Part shown: piece after piece, positions 16,606 through 25,480 of the stretch
Position numbering within the stretch: the stretch's first letter is position 1
Layout of the letters: each line of letters opens with the position of its first letter
Origin: Enterococcus_G camelliae
GTDB lineage: Bacteria > Bacillota > Bacilli > Lactobacillales > Enterococcaceae
Length of the DNA: 64,000 nucleotides
Assembly: GCF_042685105.1 (NCBI RefSeq)
Contig: NZ_JBHUMO010000052.1
Coordinates: 1-64,000 of the forward strand
Direction: 5' to 3'
Translations under genes and position numbers: made by a program
The notes under the pieces: generated by a model
Database searches by the model: none
Seen by the model: the letters and a program-made list of their open reading frames with translations, nothing else
What the model was told of the DNA's origin: nothing

Positions 16606-17094
16606 GTGGAGATTAGAGAACATTTTGGTGTGTACGGTTTTTGCTTTCGTGACAATCAACGATTATGCATCGAAAAAAATGCTGGACCATACAAGGGACG
16701 GTTTGATTTGCCAGGAGGAAGTCAACAGGTAGGGGAAGGATTGACTGATACATTAGTCAGAGAAGTGTTAGAAGAAACAGGATATACGATAGCATCTTAT
16801 CAACATCCTCGCGTATATGATGCTTTTGTGAAGGAGAAAGGTAAAAGTTTTATGGTTCACCATATTATGATCTTTTATAACTTCACTATTGATCATCGTG
16901 TTGCACAGAAAACATTGCCCTTTTTGGTAGCTGATGGAGAAAATGACGCCAATGCTGTAAGGTGGCTGAAGTTGGAGGAGTTATCATTTGAAAATTCTTC
17001 TCCACTTGTATTAAAACTCAAAAAAGAATGGTTAGGAGAAACATCGCTAGATAAAGACATTTATCGAAATTGGGAAGTGCATGAAACGGATTGA
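16606..17094 (+). CDS. Nudix hydrolase
   Basis: A 162-aa Nudix family pyrophosphohydrolase. The Nudix box is GGSQQVGEGLTDTLVREVLEETGY-type, with the GX5EX7REUXEEXGU pattern at about residues 37-60 (R-E-V-L-E-E). The start is a GTG at 16606 after AAGGGGAG; no ATG fits. Family members hydrolyse nucleoside diphosphates linked to another moiety X. The substrate cannot be assigned. It stands alone between trxA and uvrC. Confidence 0.88.
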   Translation: MEIREHFGVYGFCFRDNQRLCIEKNAGPYKGRFDLPGGSQQVGEGLTDTLVREVLEETGYTIASYQHPRVYDAFVKEKGKSFMVHHIMIFYNFTIDHRVAQKTLPFLVADGENDANAVRWLKLEELSFENSSPLVLKLKKEWLGETSLDKDIYRNWEVHETD

Positions 17095-17187
17095 ATCGAA
17101 CTAGTTGTTTGAAGGTCATTAGAAGACTGACTAAACTGAAATTGCCAACTAGACATATGATATACTAATCGATAAGAAGGTGAGAAA

Positions 17188-18981
17188 ATGAATGAGCAAA
17201 TTCGGCATAAATTAGCACTTTTACCCGACCAACCAGGATGTTATCTAATGAAAGATCAACATGGGACAATCATTTATGTTGGCAAGGCGAAGATACTGAA
17301 AAATCGGGTTCGATCCTATTTTACTGGTAGTCATGATACCAAAACTGAACGACTAGTCAGTGAGATTGTCGATTTTGAATATATAGTAACAGAGTCCAAC
17401 ATTGAAGCACTTGTATTGGAAATCAATCTGATTCAAAAAAATAATCCGAAATACAACATTATGCTAAAAGATGATAAATCCTATCCTTTTATTAAAATTA
17501 CGAATGAAGCGTATCCTCGCTTATTAATCACTCGTAAAGTAGTTAAAGACAAGGCTTTTTACTTCGGACCGTACCCTGATGTGCGAGCAGCAAATGAGAC
17601 CAAAAAATTACTAGATCGCTTGTTTCCGCTACGAAAATGCAAAGTTTTACCAAAGGAAGTTTGCCTTTACTACCATATGGGGCAATGCCTAGCACCGTGT
17701 GTCTTTCCTATCCCAACAGACACATACACGCAAATGGCAATCGAAATTCGGCGATTTCTTCATGGTGGTCACACCGAAATTCAGCAAAATTTAACGAAAA
17801 AAATGGAAGAGGCAGCAGAAGCATTAGATTTTGAGGCAGCCGCCGATTATCGTGACAAAATTCGTGCAATTGAAACTGTCATGACACGCCAAAAAATGAC
17901 CCAAACGGATTTAGTCGATCGTGATGTTTTTGGTTATGCTGTTGAGAACGGCTGGATGTGTGTGCAAGTATTCTTTGTTCGGCAGGGAAAAGTAATCGAG
18001 CGTGATGTTTCAATGTTTCCTTTCTATAATGATGCGCCTGATGACTTTTTAACCTTTATCGGACAGTTTTACCAAGAAAATCAGCATTTTATTCCCAAAG
18101 AATTGTTAATTCCTAAAGAAATAGATCAAGATAGTGTCCGCGCAATTGTTCCCACAAGAGTGACACAACCCCAACGAGGGGAAAAGAAGAAGCTCGTCGA
18201 TTTGGCGGGGAAAAATGCCAAAATTTCATTGAATGAAAAATTTGAATTAATTCAGCGTAAAGAAGACCGGACGATTGGTGCAGTGGATAGGTTGGGTCAA
18301 GCTATGAATATACCCAAACCCATTCGAATCGAAGCTTTTGATAATTCAAATATCATGGGAACGAATCCCGTTTCGGCAATGGTGGTTTTTGTTGATGGCA
18401 AACCACTGAAAAAGGAATATCGTAAGTATAAAATTAAAACTGTTAATGGACCAGATGATTATGCATCCATGCGAGAAGTCATCTATCGACGGTATGCACG
18501 AGTGTTGAAAGAAAACTTGCCTTTACCAGATTTAATTATTATCGATGGAGGCAAGGGCCAAGTAGATGTTGCTAAGGATGTCTTAGATAATCAATTGGGA
18601 TTGGATGTTCCCATTGCAGGACTTGCCAAAAATGACCAACACAAAACAAGTGAACTACTTTTTGGTTCTCCTCTTGAGACAATACCGCTATCTAGAAATT
18701 CAGCGGAATTCTTTTTACTTCAACGCATCCAAGATGAAGTGCATCGATTCGCAATTAGCTTTCATCGTCAACTACGCAGTAAAAATAGTTTTGCATCTAA
18801 ATTGGATACAATTGTTGGCTTGGGACCAAAACGGAAGAAAGAACTATTAAAAGAATTCAAATCGTTAAAAAAAATGGAGGAAGCATCAATTGATGATTTC
18901 CGTAAAATAGGTATTCCATTGCCAGTTGCTGAAAATCTGTATCATGATCTTCGAATGGGAAAGATAGACAAAAAAGAGTAA
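17188..18981 (+). CDS. uvrC: Excinuclease ABC subunit C
   Basis: A 597-aa nuclease subunit of nucleotide excision repair. It makes both incisions around a lesion located by UvrA and UvrB. An N-terminal GIY-YIG domain (GCYLMKDQHGTIIYVGKAK) makes the 3' cut. A cysteine-rich region is at about 150-175, the UVR domain that binds UvrB at about 200-235 (EAAADYRDKI), and the RNase H-like nuclease domain (FDNSNIMGT, IIDGGKGQV) with a helix-hairpin-helix end makes the 5' cut. Length and motifs are complete. The trxA-uvrC neighbourhood is conserved in Firmicutes. Confidence 0.97.
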   Translation: MNEQIRHKLALLPDQPGCYLMKDQHGTIIYVGKAKILKNRVRSYFTGSHDTKTERLVSEIVDFEYIVTESNIEALVLEINLIQKNNPKYNIMLKDDKSYPFIKITNEAYPRLLITRKVVKDKAFYFGPYPDVRAANETKKLLDRLFPLRKCKVLPKEVCLYYHMGQCLAPCVFPIPTDTYTQMAIEIRRFLHGGHTEIQQNLTKKMEEAAEALDFEAAADYRDKIRAIETVMTRQKMTQTDLVDRDVFGYAVENGWMCVQVFFVRQGKVIERDVSMFPFYNDAPDDFLTFIGQFYQENQHFIPKELLIPKEIDQDSVRAIVPTRVTQPQRGEKKKLVDLAGKNAKISLNEKFELIQRKEDRTIGAVDRLGQAMNIPKPIRIEAFDNSNIMGTNPVSAMVVFVDGKPLKKEYRKYKIKTVNGPDDYASMREVIYRRYARVLKENLPLPDLIIIDGGKGQVDVAKDVLDNQLGLDVPIAGLAKNDQHKTSELLFGSPLETIPLSRNSAEFFLLQRIQDEVHRFAISFHRQLRSKNSFASKLDTIVGLGPKRKKELLKEFKSLKKMEEASIDDFRKIGIPLPVAENLYHDLRMGKIDKKE

Positions 18982-18994
18982 TGCTTAAGATGTT

Positions 18995-19036
18995 GTGCCC
19001 CTCAAAGTTAGACAGAAATCTAACTTTGAGGGGCAC
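18995..19036. repeat. Perfect 18-bp inverted repeat, terminator or tiny MITE-like element
   Basis: GTGCCCCTCAAAGTTAGA at 18995-19012 pairs perfectly with 19019-19036 around the loop CAGAAA. It lies between the convergent ends of uvrC (plus) and the amidotransferase-like gene (minus), 14 bp after uvrC. No T-run follows directly on the plus strand. The arm resembles, from memory, IS3/IS150-group insertion sequence ends (CCCC..AAAGTTAGAC), so it may be two fused IS ends. It is not repeated elsewhere in this window as far as I can see. Confidence 0.7.
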
Positions 19037-19060
19037 TGCATGAAAGGCATTCCTCTTTTT

Positions 19061-19780
19061 TTATAAGTGTTGAACAATATAGTTGAAAAATTCTTGATCG
19101 AGTGGATTAGTGTGGCAAGATTGTTCAGGATGCCATTGGACACCAACAATAGTATTTCCAAAAAACTTGCTTTCAATTGCTTCGATAGCACCGTCACTAG
19201 CCGTAGCTGTCACCTCAAAGTGATTAGCTACCTTGTCAACAAATTGATGATGGTAGGAATTAACCTTGTAGGTACTAGGCAAAAATTGACTGAGTAAGCT
19301 ACGCTGTTTAATGGTGACATCATGTGTGGGTTGTTCCAAAGAAATTGGGGATTGTACATGCTTCAACGTGTAGGGTGTTAACGATACATCCTGGTAGAGC
19401 GTTCCCCCAAAAGCAACATTGATTACCTGCATTCCTCGACAAACACCGACAATTGATTTTCCTTGTTTTACAGCTTCTTTAATTAGAGCAAGTTCAAATT
19501 CATCACGCGCTTCAAAGACCTCGCCCAGACGAGGATGCCGTTGTTGATGGAAGTACTTTGGATCAATATCCTGCCCTCCAGCTAATACAAGGACATCGAT
19601 TAATTGAATGTAATCAACAGTATCTTCGACAACACCTACAGGAAGAATAATAGGTAATCCTTCTGCTCTGATAAAGCCTTGAACAAAATCTCTCGGCGTA
19701 TAAGAAAAATAATAGGTGTGTTGATCTTTTTTGTCATAAGTGGAGCGTTCATTTCCGATAATTCCAATTCTTTTCTTCAT
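19061..19780 (-). CDS. Gamma-glutamyl-gamma-aminobutyrate hydrolase family protein, class I glutamine amidotransferase fold
   Basis: A 239-aa cytosolic hydrolase of the PuuD/peptidase C26 family. The nucleophile is C114 in GVCRGMQ and the catalytic His-Glu pair lies in WHPEQ near residue 217; LVLAGGQDIDP forms the oxyanion strand. PuuD cleaves gamma-glutamyl-GABA in putrescine breakdown, but no other puu genes are present. The substrate here could be another gamma-glutamyl compound. It stands alone on the minus strand. Confidence 0.88.
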   Translation of the reverse strand: MKKRIGIIGNERSTYDKKDQHTYYFSYTPRDFVQGFIRAEGLPIILPVGVVEDTVDYIQLIDVLVLAGGQDIDPKYFHQQRHPRLGEVFEARDEFELALIKEAVKQGKSIVGVCRGMQVINVAFGGTLYQDVSLTPYTLKHVQSPISLEQPTHDVTIKQRSLLSQFLPSTYKVNSYHHQFVDKVANHFEVTATASDGAIEAIESKFFGNTIVGVQWHPEQSCHTNPLDQEFFNYIVQHL

Positions 19781-19891
19781 TTAATAAGTTCCTTTCAAGA
19801 CAATTTCGGCAGTCGAGTAAGAAACGAACGCATAAAGTGAAAGTAAGTAGGTTTCCAATCACTGTCGTTGGCATGGTATGTTACATTGGGA

Positions 19892-20266
19892 TTAACGGGA
19901 TCGAATGACTTCTATTTTATAGCCATCTGGATCTTTAATGAAGTAATAAGACGGTGGGGTCCCTGGAAGTCCTTTTAAATCAGTTACATCAAATCCCTCA
20001 AGCACATGTTTTTCATGTAAAGCTGCGACATCTTCTGTTGCAATAGCGATATGTCCATAACCATCGCCTAGATCATATCCTGGATGATCATAGTTATAAG
20101 TCAGTTCTAGTTCATAATCATCTCCAGGTAAGGTTAAGTAGACTAAGGTGAATTTTGCCTCAGGAAATTCTCTTCGACGACTCTCTTCAAAAGCAAATGC
20201 TTTTTGATAGAAGGCGAGTGATGCTTCTAAGTCTTTCACTCTAACACAAGTATGGGCCATTTTCAT
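19892..20266 (-). CDS. gloA: Lactoylglutathione lyase (glyoxalase I) family protein
   Basis: A 124-aa VOC-fold metalloenzyme. Candidate metal ligands are in HTCVRVKDLEASLAFY, YELELTYNYDHPGY, YGHIAIATED and DGYKIEVIRSR, the usual His-Glu-His-Glu pattern. The longer open frame to 20323 is unlikely, because GGAGGATG sets the ATG at 20266. The enzyme isomerises the hemithioacetal of methylglyoxal and a thiol to the acyl thioester, removing a toxic by-product of glycolysis. Which thiol is used in this organism is not shown by sequence. Confidence 0.9.
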   Translation of the reverse strand: MKMAHTCVRVKDLEASLAFYQKAFAFEESRRREFPEAKFTLVYLTLPGDDYELELTYNYDHPGYDLGDGYGHIAIATEDVAALHEKHVLEGFDVTDLKGLPGTPPSYYFIKDPDGYKIEVIRSR

Positions 20267-20399
20267 TACTATCATCCTCCAAATAAGTGATAATCCTATC
20301 ATAACATAGCGGGAAACAATCAAAAATAATTTGGCCTAGTTTTTTCTTGTAATTAAATTTGAAAACGGGTAGAATTTTTGTAAAAGGAGACGGTCTAGG

Positions 20400-20843
20400 A
20401 TGAAGAGTGAGCCGATTTTTGGGAAAAGAGAACCAGGAAAAATATACAAAAAAAGAGTGGGGGCTTATGTCGTCATTAGCCGTAATCAAAAGCAGGAAGT
20501 AATTCTTGTTCAAGCGCCAAATGGGGCTTATTTTTTACCCGGTGGAGAAATAGAAAAAGATGAGACACATTTGGATACGATACGCAGAGAGATGCTTGAG
20601 GAAGTTGGATTTGAAGTATTTGTAGGAGAGTTTTTAGGGAAAGCAGTTGAGTATTTTTATTCAAGTCATCGTGATACGTACTACGAACACCCAGGCTTTT
20701 TCTATGTGGTCGATCATTGGTCGAAACTAGCGGAACCGACAGAAAAGACTAATCAGTTACTTTGGACAACACCGGAAGATGCGATGCTACTGCTAAAAAG
20801 AGGTAGCCATCGTTGGGCACTCCAAAAATGGATGAATGAGTAA
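20400..20843 (+). CDS. Nudix hydrolase
   Basis: A 147-aa Nudix protein. The Nudix box begins GGEIEKDETHLDTIRRE and continues MLEEVGF at about 42-64, with all catalytic glutamates. The start ATG follows AGGAGACGG. It is divergent from gloA and convergent with the HAD phosphatase gene. Its sequence is quite unlike the Nudix protein at 16.6 kb, so the two likely differ in substrate, which I cannot name. Confidence 0.88.
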   Translation: MKSEPIFGKREPGKIYKKRVGAYVVISRNQKQEVILVQAPNGAYFLPGGEIEKDETHLDTIRREMLEEVGFEVFVGEFLGKAVEYFYSSHRDTYYEHPGFFYVVDHWSKLAEPTEKTNQLLWTTPEDAMLLLKRGSHRWALQKWMNE

Positions 20844-20861
20844 TTTAATCAGTGAATAAAA

Positions 20862-20943
20862 AAAAGAATGTTTTGACCAAGGTTATTTGTTAATGGACAT
20901 AGGAGTCATTGACAAGTAACCTTGGCTCGAATCATTCTTTTTT
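20862..20943. terminator. Long bidirectional terminator between convergent genes
   Basis: AAAAGAATG at the left and CATTCTTTT at the right close an outer stem. An inner stem of CCAAGGTTATTTGTTAATG pairs with CATTGACAAGTAACCTTGG through two T-G pairs. A-runs flank the left and T-runs the right, so it can stop transcripts from both sides. The hairpin is about 80 nt, longer than usual. Confidence 0.82.
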
Positions 20944-21757
20944 ATGTGCGAATCACATAAGAATGTAGCGCAAATGCCACACCGTTTTCATCATTTGTTT
21001 TGGTCACTTTTTGTGCATGTTTTTTTATTTCTTCTTTGGCATTCCCCATTGCGACACCAAGTCCAGCATATTGGAGCATCGGAATATCATTTTCATTATC
21101 TCCAATAGCCATAACTTCTTCAGCGGTAAGGCCTAGATGTTGAGCCAATTTTTTCAACGCCGACCCTTTGCTGACTTCTTTATTTAATATTTCAAGAAAG
21201 AAGGGGGCACTTTTTACAATTGTAAACCGTTCACGGAAACTTTCGGGAAGTTTTTCTTCAATTACTTTTAATTTTTCGGGATCATCCACCATCATCATTT
21301 TAACGATGTCTAAATCTGAGGTTATTTCCTCTGGTGTCCGATATTTCAATGGCATCGTCGTTAGATACGCTTCATGAATGGTATAAGGACTAATGTCTCG
21401 ATTGGATGTATAAATGGCTTCTTCCGTCTCAGTCAAAAGAGAGCTGCCCAGTTTTCGAGCCATCATATCGACATCTAAGTAATCATCGTGGGTTAGTCCA
21501 AAAAGAGAAATTTTTTCTTGGGTTTTGCAATTCAGAACAAGTGAACCATTATAGGTAATTACGTAGTCCTCTTCTTTTGTTAAGCCTAATTCTTGAACAA
21601 TTTTTTTGACTCCCAGGTAAGGGCGTCCTGTACAAAGAACAATCTTTACCCCTTGTTTTTGTGCAAGATGCAAGGCCTCTTTTACTTCATTCGTTACTTG
21701 GTGATGGCTAGTCAAAAGTGTTCCATCAATGTCGATTGCGATTAGTTTAATTGTCAT
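20942..21757 (-). CDS. Cof-type HAD superfamily phosphatase, YidA-like
   Basis: A 271-aa haloacid dehalogenase phosphatase. Motif I DIDGTLL (D9, D11), motif II CTGRP, and motif III/IV GDNENDIPML with the downstream AMGNAKEEIK are visible; the Cof-type cap lies between. It hydrolyses sugar phosphates or nucleotide phosphates in related proteins. The open frame extends upstream to 21823, but the AGAAGGG site sets the ATG at 21757, 13 bp after the HD gene. It closes a three-gene minus-strand unit with lipL and the HD protein. Confidence 0.9.
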   Translation of the reverse strand: MTIKLIAIDIDGTLLTSHHQVTNEVKEALHLAQKQGVKIVLCTGRPYLGVKKIVQELGLTKEEDYVITYNGSLVLNCKTQEKISLFGLTHDDYLDVDMMARKLGSSLLTETEEAIYTSNRDISPYTIHEAYLTTMPLKYRTPEEITSDLDIVKMMMVDDPEKLKVIEEKLPESFRERFTIVKSAPFFLEILNKEVSKGSALKKLAQHLGLTAEEVMAIGDNENDIPMLQYAGLGVAMGNAKEEIKKHAQKVTKTNDENGVAFALHSYVIRT

Positions 21758-21770
21758 TTTTTCATCCCTT

Positions 21771-23129
21771 CTATTGAAGTGCGCCGTTATGAATATGAGA
21801 AAGAAACGATTCATACGTTGCACTAAATAAATCGTAATTTACTTGTTGTTGATTATGAAGCATTTCTCTAGGAAAATAAAAACGATTATCCCCTTGAGAT
21901 TGTCCCGCAAGAGCCGCGACAAGTTGACTGACCAGGGAAAGTTCTACTAAGCTCCCATCTTTTTGCTGCAATTCAATCTGCGTCCGATGTTTATTTGATT
22001 TAGGCCGATAAAAATCGTATGGAAGATCAAAACTTGAATTAATTGCTGTATAGTATTTAGAATTGTAGCCAACTTTCTCAACATCATTTCGTAAAATTTG
22101 GATTAATTCTGCATCGACTTCCGGTTTAAAACTAGCTGATTTCAGAGGCTTGCGATTTAAGAATCGCTTGGCTAAATCGTTTAAAATGGGATCGGTTGCA
22201 TCTAACCAATGATTAAAATACGTATTTAATACCCCATCATCAAGCCGGATATAGTCAATTAGTTGAAAATCATCTTCCAGAAAAGGAACAAGCAATTGGG
22301 AGTGTTGACGAAACCAATCTTTATTTTTCGGATAGAGTTCTTTTGCCCGATTCAAAAGATGTTGCAAAATCACTTCCATTCCTCGAGAACTCGGATGAAA
22401 ATATACTTGGACATACATCTGATAGCGACTGACAATATAATCTTCAACTGCATGCATACCGTTTATAGCAAAGCAGATACCATCCTTGTACGGTCTAACG
22501 AGGCGGAGAATTCGAGTAATATCAAAGGTTCCATATTCGGTTCCAGTAAAATAGGCGTCACGCAATAAATAGTCCATGCGGTCTGCATCAATTTGACTCG
22601 AAATCATTTGAACCACTTGTGGATTAGGGTATTCTTTAGTGATAACACTGGCTACTTTTTCCGGAAACCCCTCTTCAATTTTATTTAGAATTTGGTACAC
22701 TTCGGTAGATGGTGAAGTGATAATATCAACGGTTATTGCTTCATGATTTGTTTGGAAAATATGTTCAAATGTATGAGAATACGCACCGTGACCAATGTCA
22801 TGCAAAAGAGCAGCACACAAAACAACCAACCGTTCCGAATCATCCCAACCATCAGCCCCTATTTTTCTTATCGGAAAATTTCGTTCAAAAATATCACAGA
22901 TTCGTCGTGCAATCTCATAGACACCTAACGAATGGGAAAAACGAGTGTGCTCTGCTCCATGGAAGGTAAAGGAAGAGGTCCCAAGTTGATGGATCCTTCT
23001 CAATCGTTGAACTTCTCTTGAATTAATCAAGTCCAAAATAACTTGATGTTGGACATGAATATAATTGTGAACGGGATCGCGAAAGACTTTTTCAATTGGA
23101 AGCATTTGTTGTTTATAGGGAATTGTCAT
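21771..23129 (-). CDS. HD domain phosphohydrolase, YwfO-like
   Basis: A 452-aa HD-superfamily protein. The HD metal motifs are HTRFSHSLGV and ALLHDIGHGAYSHTFEH at about 60-130, with the further DADRMDYLLRDAY segment. The family includes dNTP triphosphohydrolases and B. subtilis YwfO. AAAGGAG precedes the ATG at 23129, which overlaps the end of lipL by 17 bp, so the two are coupled. A role in nucleotide turnover is likely; the substrate is not shown. Confidence 0.88.
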   Translation of the reverse strand: MTIPYKQQMLPIEKVFRDPVHNYIHVQHQVILDLINSREVQRLRRIHQLGTSSFTFHGAEHTRFSHSLGVYEIARRICDIFERNFPIRKIGADGWDDSERLVVLCAALLHDIGHGAYSHTFEHIFQTNHEAITVDIITSPSTEVYQILNKIEEGFPEKVASVITKEYPNPQVVQMISSQIDADRMDYLLRDAYFTGTEYGTFDITRILRLVRPYKDGICFAINGMHAVEDYIVSRYQMYVQVYFHPSSRGMEVILQHLLNRAKELYPKNKDWFRQHSQLLVPFLEDDFQLIDYIRLDDGVLNTYFNHWLDATDPILNDLAKRFLNRKPLKSASFKPEVDAELIQILRNDVEKVGYNSKYYTAINSSFDLPYDFYRPKSNKHRTQIELQQKDGSLVELSLVSQLVAALAGQSQGDNRFYFPREMLHNQQQVNYDLFSATYESFLSHIHNGALQ

Positions 23130-23934
23130 GTAAAAACTCCTTTATTTGGTTATTGCGTTCGACCATGTTTTTTTCTTTTGTTAGAAAGAGAGCGTCAGCA
23201 TTTTTTTCGGTCAGCCAACTACCGAGATTTTTGATGGTATCGCGCTTTTCAAAGAGGACTGTGAATCGCTCTTTTACGTCATGAATGGCAATCTTTTTGT
23301 TTAATACTTGACTAACAGTTGTCATACTATCTGGATTTACAGGCGGATAGCCATCCTGTCCAAAATTTTCTACAAGCCCATGTTGATAAAAAGTTTTGAC
23401 AATTTCTCCACGCTTTGATTGATCGCCATTTACGCTTAAGTACATCATCACTGCAATTCCATTTTTTACACGCCTTTGGGCAATTCCGGCTATTTTTTTC
23501 CCATTCACACTTAGATCATAGGTGCCTGGACAGTACGAATCATGAATCTCAAACGCATCAATTTCCAGCTCAGGGAATGCCTTTTGCGTAAGCTGATACA
23601 TTAAGACATAGGCTTCATCTGTGAGATGAATTTGTTCATTCTTTTTGAAAATATATGAAATATTTAAAACACCATCATCAGCAATGACGCCTAAACCACC
23701 TGAATTTCTTACAATCGTATGATAACCTAAGTGATTCACTGCTTTCAATGCCTCTTGTAAATAAGGCACGCGCATATCTTTCATTCCTAAAATGAGTGTG
23801 GTGGGTAACTGCCAAAAATGTAGAAAAGAGTCCTCTTTTACTCCTACTTCTTCTGTCAAAACATCGGTAACTGCAAAAGGAGCAAATAAGGAAGAAGTTT
23901 GGGCAGGCGTTTGATCAAAAACAAAAACAGTCAT
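23113..23934 (-). CDS. lipL: Octanoyl/lipoyl amidotransferase LipL-like
   Basis: A 273-aa transferase of the lipoate-protein ligase superfamily. The motif DSYCPGTYDLSVNGKKIAG with C135 and K147 matches LipL, which passes an octanoyl or lipoyl group from GcvH to other E2 proteins through a thioester on the cysteine; VRNSGGLGVI is the acyl-binding loop. A simple lipoate ligase is the alternative, but the cysteine argues for LipL. In B. subtilis ywfL (lipL) also lies near ywfO. The gene leads the minus-strand operon. Confidence 0.82.
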   Translation of the reverse strand: MTVFVFDQTPAQTSSLFAPFAVTDVLTEEVGVKEDSFLHFWQLPTTLILGMKDMRVPYLQEALKAVNHLGYHTIVRNSGGLGVIADDGVLNISYIFKKNEQIHLTDEAYVLMYQLTQKAFPELEIDAFEIHDSYCPGTYDLSVNGKKIAGIAQRRVKNGIAVMMYLSVNGDQSKRGEIVKTFYQHGLVENFGQDGYPPVNPDSMTTVSQVLNKKIAIHDVKERFTVLFEKRDTIKNLGSWLTEKNADALFLTKEKNMVERNNQIKEFLHDNSL

Positions 23935-24083
23935 AAAACATCTCTCCTATTTTTTCTTAATCTTTTCTTATTATATACGATATATCGAATGAAAAGATAA
24001 GAAACCGATGGAAATTGTAGATAAATTGACAAAACAATAAAAAAAATGAACAATGGGAATAGAAAACTAAAGGAGGAACATGT
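23935..24083. promoter_or_regulatory. Divergent promoter region of lipL and the DUF1934 gene
   Basis: On the minus strand a TATAAT (plus-strand ATTATA at 23970-23975) can be the lipL -10 element. A 10-bp palindrome CGATATATCG lies at 23978-23987 within it. On the plus strand TTGACA occurs near 24028, but its -10 partner is poor. I see no gene here. Confidence 0.4.
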
Positions 24084-24521
24084 GTGGATTTAACACAAGC
24101 ACTACCAATCGCTATCCATTTAGAAACGATTACCGTTCAAGAAGGTACCCGGCAAGATTTTGTTTTTGATGTAGCGGGTCAAATCGTAAAAATAGGCGAT
24201 ACACTTTATATTCGTTACAAAGAGACTGCAACAGAAGATATGGAAGAAGTACCTGTCACCATTAAAATTCTTCCAGATGGTAGCTTACAATTAATACGGG
24301 CAGGGGAGATGCGTCTTCGTTTAAAGTTTACATATAAAGAAACAAATGAAAGCCAGTACAAAGCTCCTTTTGGTATGTTGGCTTTTAGTACTTATACGCA
24401 TGATTTGCATGTCAGTTTGACTGATAAACCGATTGCAGGAGCTATTGTGCTTTCATATGATTTATTTATGACCGATCAAAAAATTGGGGAATATCAGTTA
24501 TCGCTAAAGTTCACAGCATAA
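24084..24521 (+). CDS. DUF1934 family protein, YwiB-like
   Basis: A 145-aa small cytosolic protein of the DUF1934 family, predicted beta-barrel similar to calycins. The alternating polar and hydrophobic strands are visible throughout, with no catalytic motif that I can name. AGGAGG at 24071-24076 precedes a GTG start at 24084. The gene precedes rpoE; YwiB-type genes often lie near rpoE or argS in Firmicutes. Its function is unknown. Confidence 0.75.
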   Translation: MDLTQALPIAIHLETITVQEGTRQDFVFDVAGQIVKIGDTLYIRYKETATEDMEEVPVTIKILPDGSLQLIRAGEMRLRLKFTYKETNESQYKAPFGMLAFSTYTHDLHVSLTDKPIAGAIVLSYDLFMTDQKIGEYQLSLKFTA

Positions 24522-24605
24522 TCTTTGAAATTTTGAAAGAAAAAATTGCTTTTTTTGCTGGCTTTTTGTATGATTAGACGTAGACTTTGAAAGGACGTGT
24601 CCCAA

Positions 24606-25214
24606 TTGGAAATTAATGTATTTGAAGGCATAGATAAAAACGAATTATCCATGATTGAAGTGGCGCATGCGATTTTGGAACAACGTGGTGATGTAATGGA
24701 CTTTTCTGATTTAGTGAATCAGATTCAAAACTACCTTGGAAAATCGGATGGTGAGATTCGTGATTCTTTGGCTCAGTTTTACACAGATTTGAATATTGAC
24801 GGAAGTTTTATTTCTTTAGGTGATAACCGTTGGGGATTGAGATCATGGTATGCCATTGATTCAATTGATGAAGAGTTAAACCATGGCTTAGATGAAGATG
24901 ATGAAGATACACCACGTCGTAGAAAACGGAAAAAAGTCAATGCATTTATTAATGGTGACGAGGATGCCATTGACTATAACGATGATGATCCAGAAGATGC
25001 TGATTTATCTGATGACGATGACGATGATGATTTATTTGAGGATGATGACGATGACGACGAAGAAATTTCTGCGTATAATTCCGATTTGCAAGAGATAGGT
25101 GCGGACACTTCTGAGGATGATGAAGAAGAAGTTCCTGAAAACATCGAAGAAGATTTAACAATCATTGATGATGAAGATGATGAAGAACTCTTTGATGAGG
25201 ATGATGAAGAGTAA
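24606..25214 (+). CDS. rpoE: DNA-directed RNA polymerase delta subunit
   Basis: A 202-aa delta factor that binds RNA polymerase and speeds its release from nucleic acid. The N-terminal HARE-HTH domain (LSMIEVAHAIL, AQFYTDLNIDGSF, GLRSWY) spans about 12-85. The C-terminal half is disordered and extremely acidic: long runs of aspartate and glutamate from about residue 95 to the end. A basic patch RRRKRKK lies at about 99-106. The start is ambiguous: a GTG at 24597 is only 1 bp after AAAGGA, so the TTG at 24606 fits better. It has no overlap with neighbours. Confidence 0.9.
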   Translation: MEINVFEGIDKNELSMIEVAHAILEQRGDVMDFSDLVNQIQNYLGKSDGEIRDSLAQFYTDLNIDGSFISLGDNRWGLRSWYAIDSIDEELNHGLDEDDEDTPRRRKRKKVNAFINGDEDAIDYNDDDPEDADLSDDDDDDDLFEDDDDDDEEISAYNSDLQEIGADTSEDDEEEVPENIEEDLTIIDDEDDEELFDEDDEE

Positions 25215-25229
25215 ATCATTAAAAAAGTT

Positions 25230-25281
25230 CTAGCAAATAAGCCCCCAGTTCACTAAGTGAAGTTGGGGGCTTATTTGCTAG
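25230..25281. terminator. Shared terminator hairpin between rpoE and tRNA-Arg
   Basis: An 18-bp perfect stem (25230-25247 with 25264-25281) encloses a 16-nt loop. Six A precede the left arm, so a T-run follows on the minus strand. It terminates the minus-strand tRNA-Arg and can also stop rpoE transcripts, though the plus strand lacks a T-run. Confidence 0.8.
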
Positions 25282-25356
25282 AAAAATCAATATTCCACTT
25301 GATTCATAATTGAGTTCTAGAACATTCTATTGTATTCTATAACAGGTGAAGCTATA

Positions 25357-25428
25357 CGCACCCTAAGGGAATCGAACCCCTGTCTCAAGAACCGGAATCT
25401 TGTGTGATATCCACTACACTAAGGGTGC
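25357..25428 (-). tRNA. tRNA-Arg (anticodon CCG)
   Basis: On the minus strand a full cloverleaf: acceptor GCACCCT pairs with AGGGTGC, the anticodon stem CAAGA/TCTTG encloses loop TTCCGGT giving anticodon CCG (reads CGG), and the T arm holds GGTTCGATTCC. The CCA end is not encoded. It reads a rare arginine codon in this A+T-rich genome. Confidence 0.93.
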
Positions 25429-25480
25429 AAGCACTTAATTAGTATAACGAATATAAAAAAAAAAACAAGGGGGTAGAAGC

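Noticed and set aside
24949..25219. Serine/histidine-rich minus-strand frames opposite rpoE
   Set aside because: They are mirror readings of the acidic GAT/GAC repeat and lack start signals.
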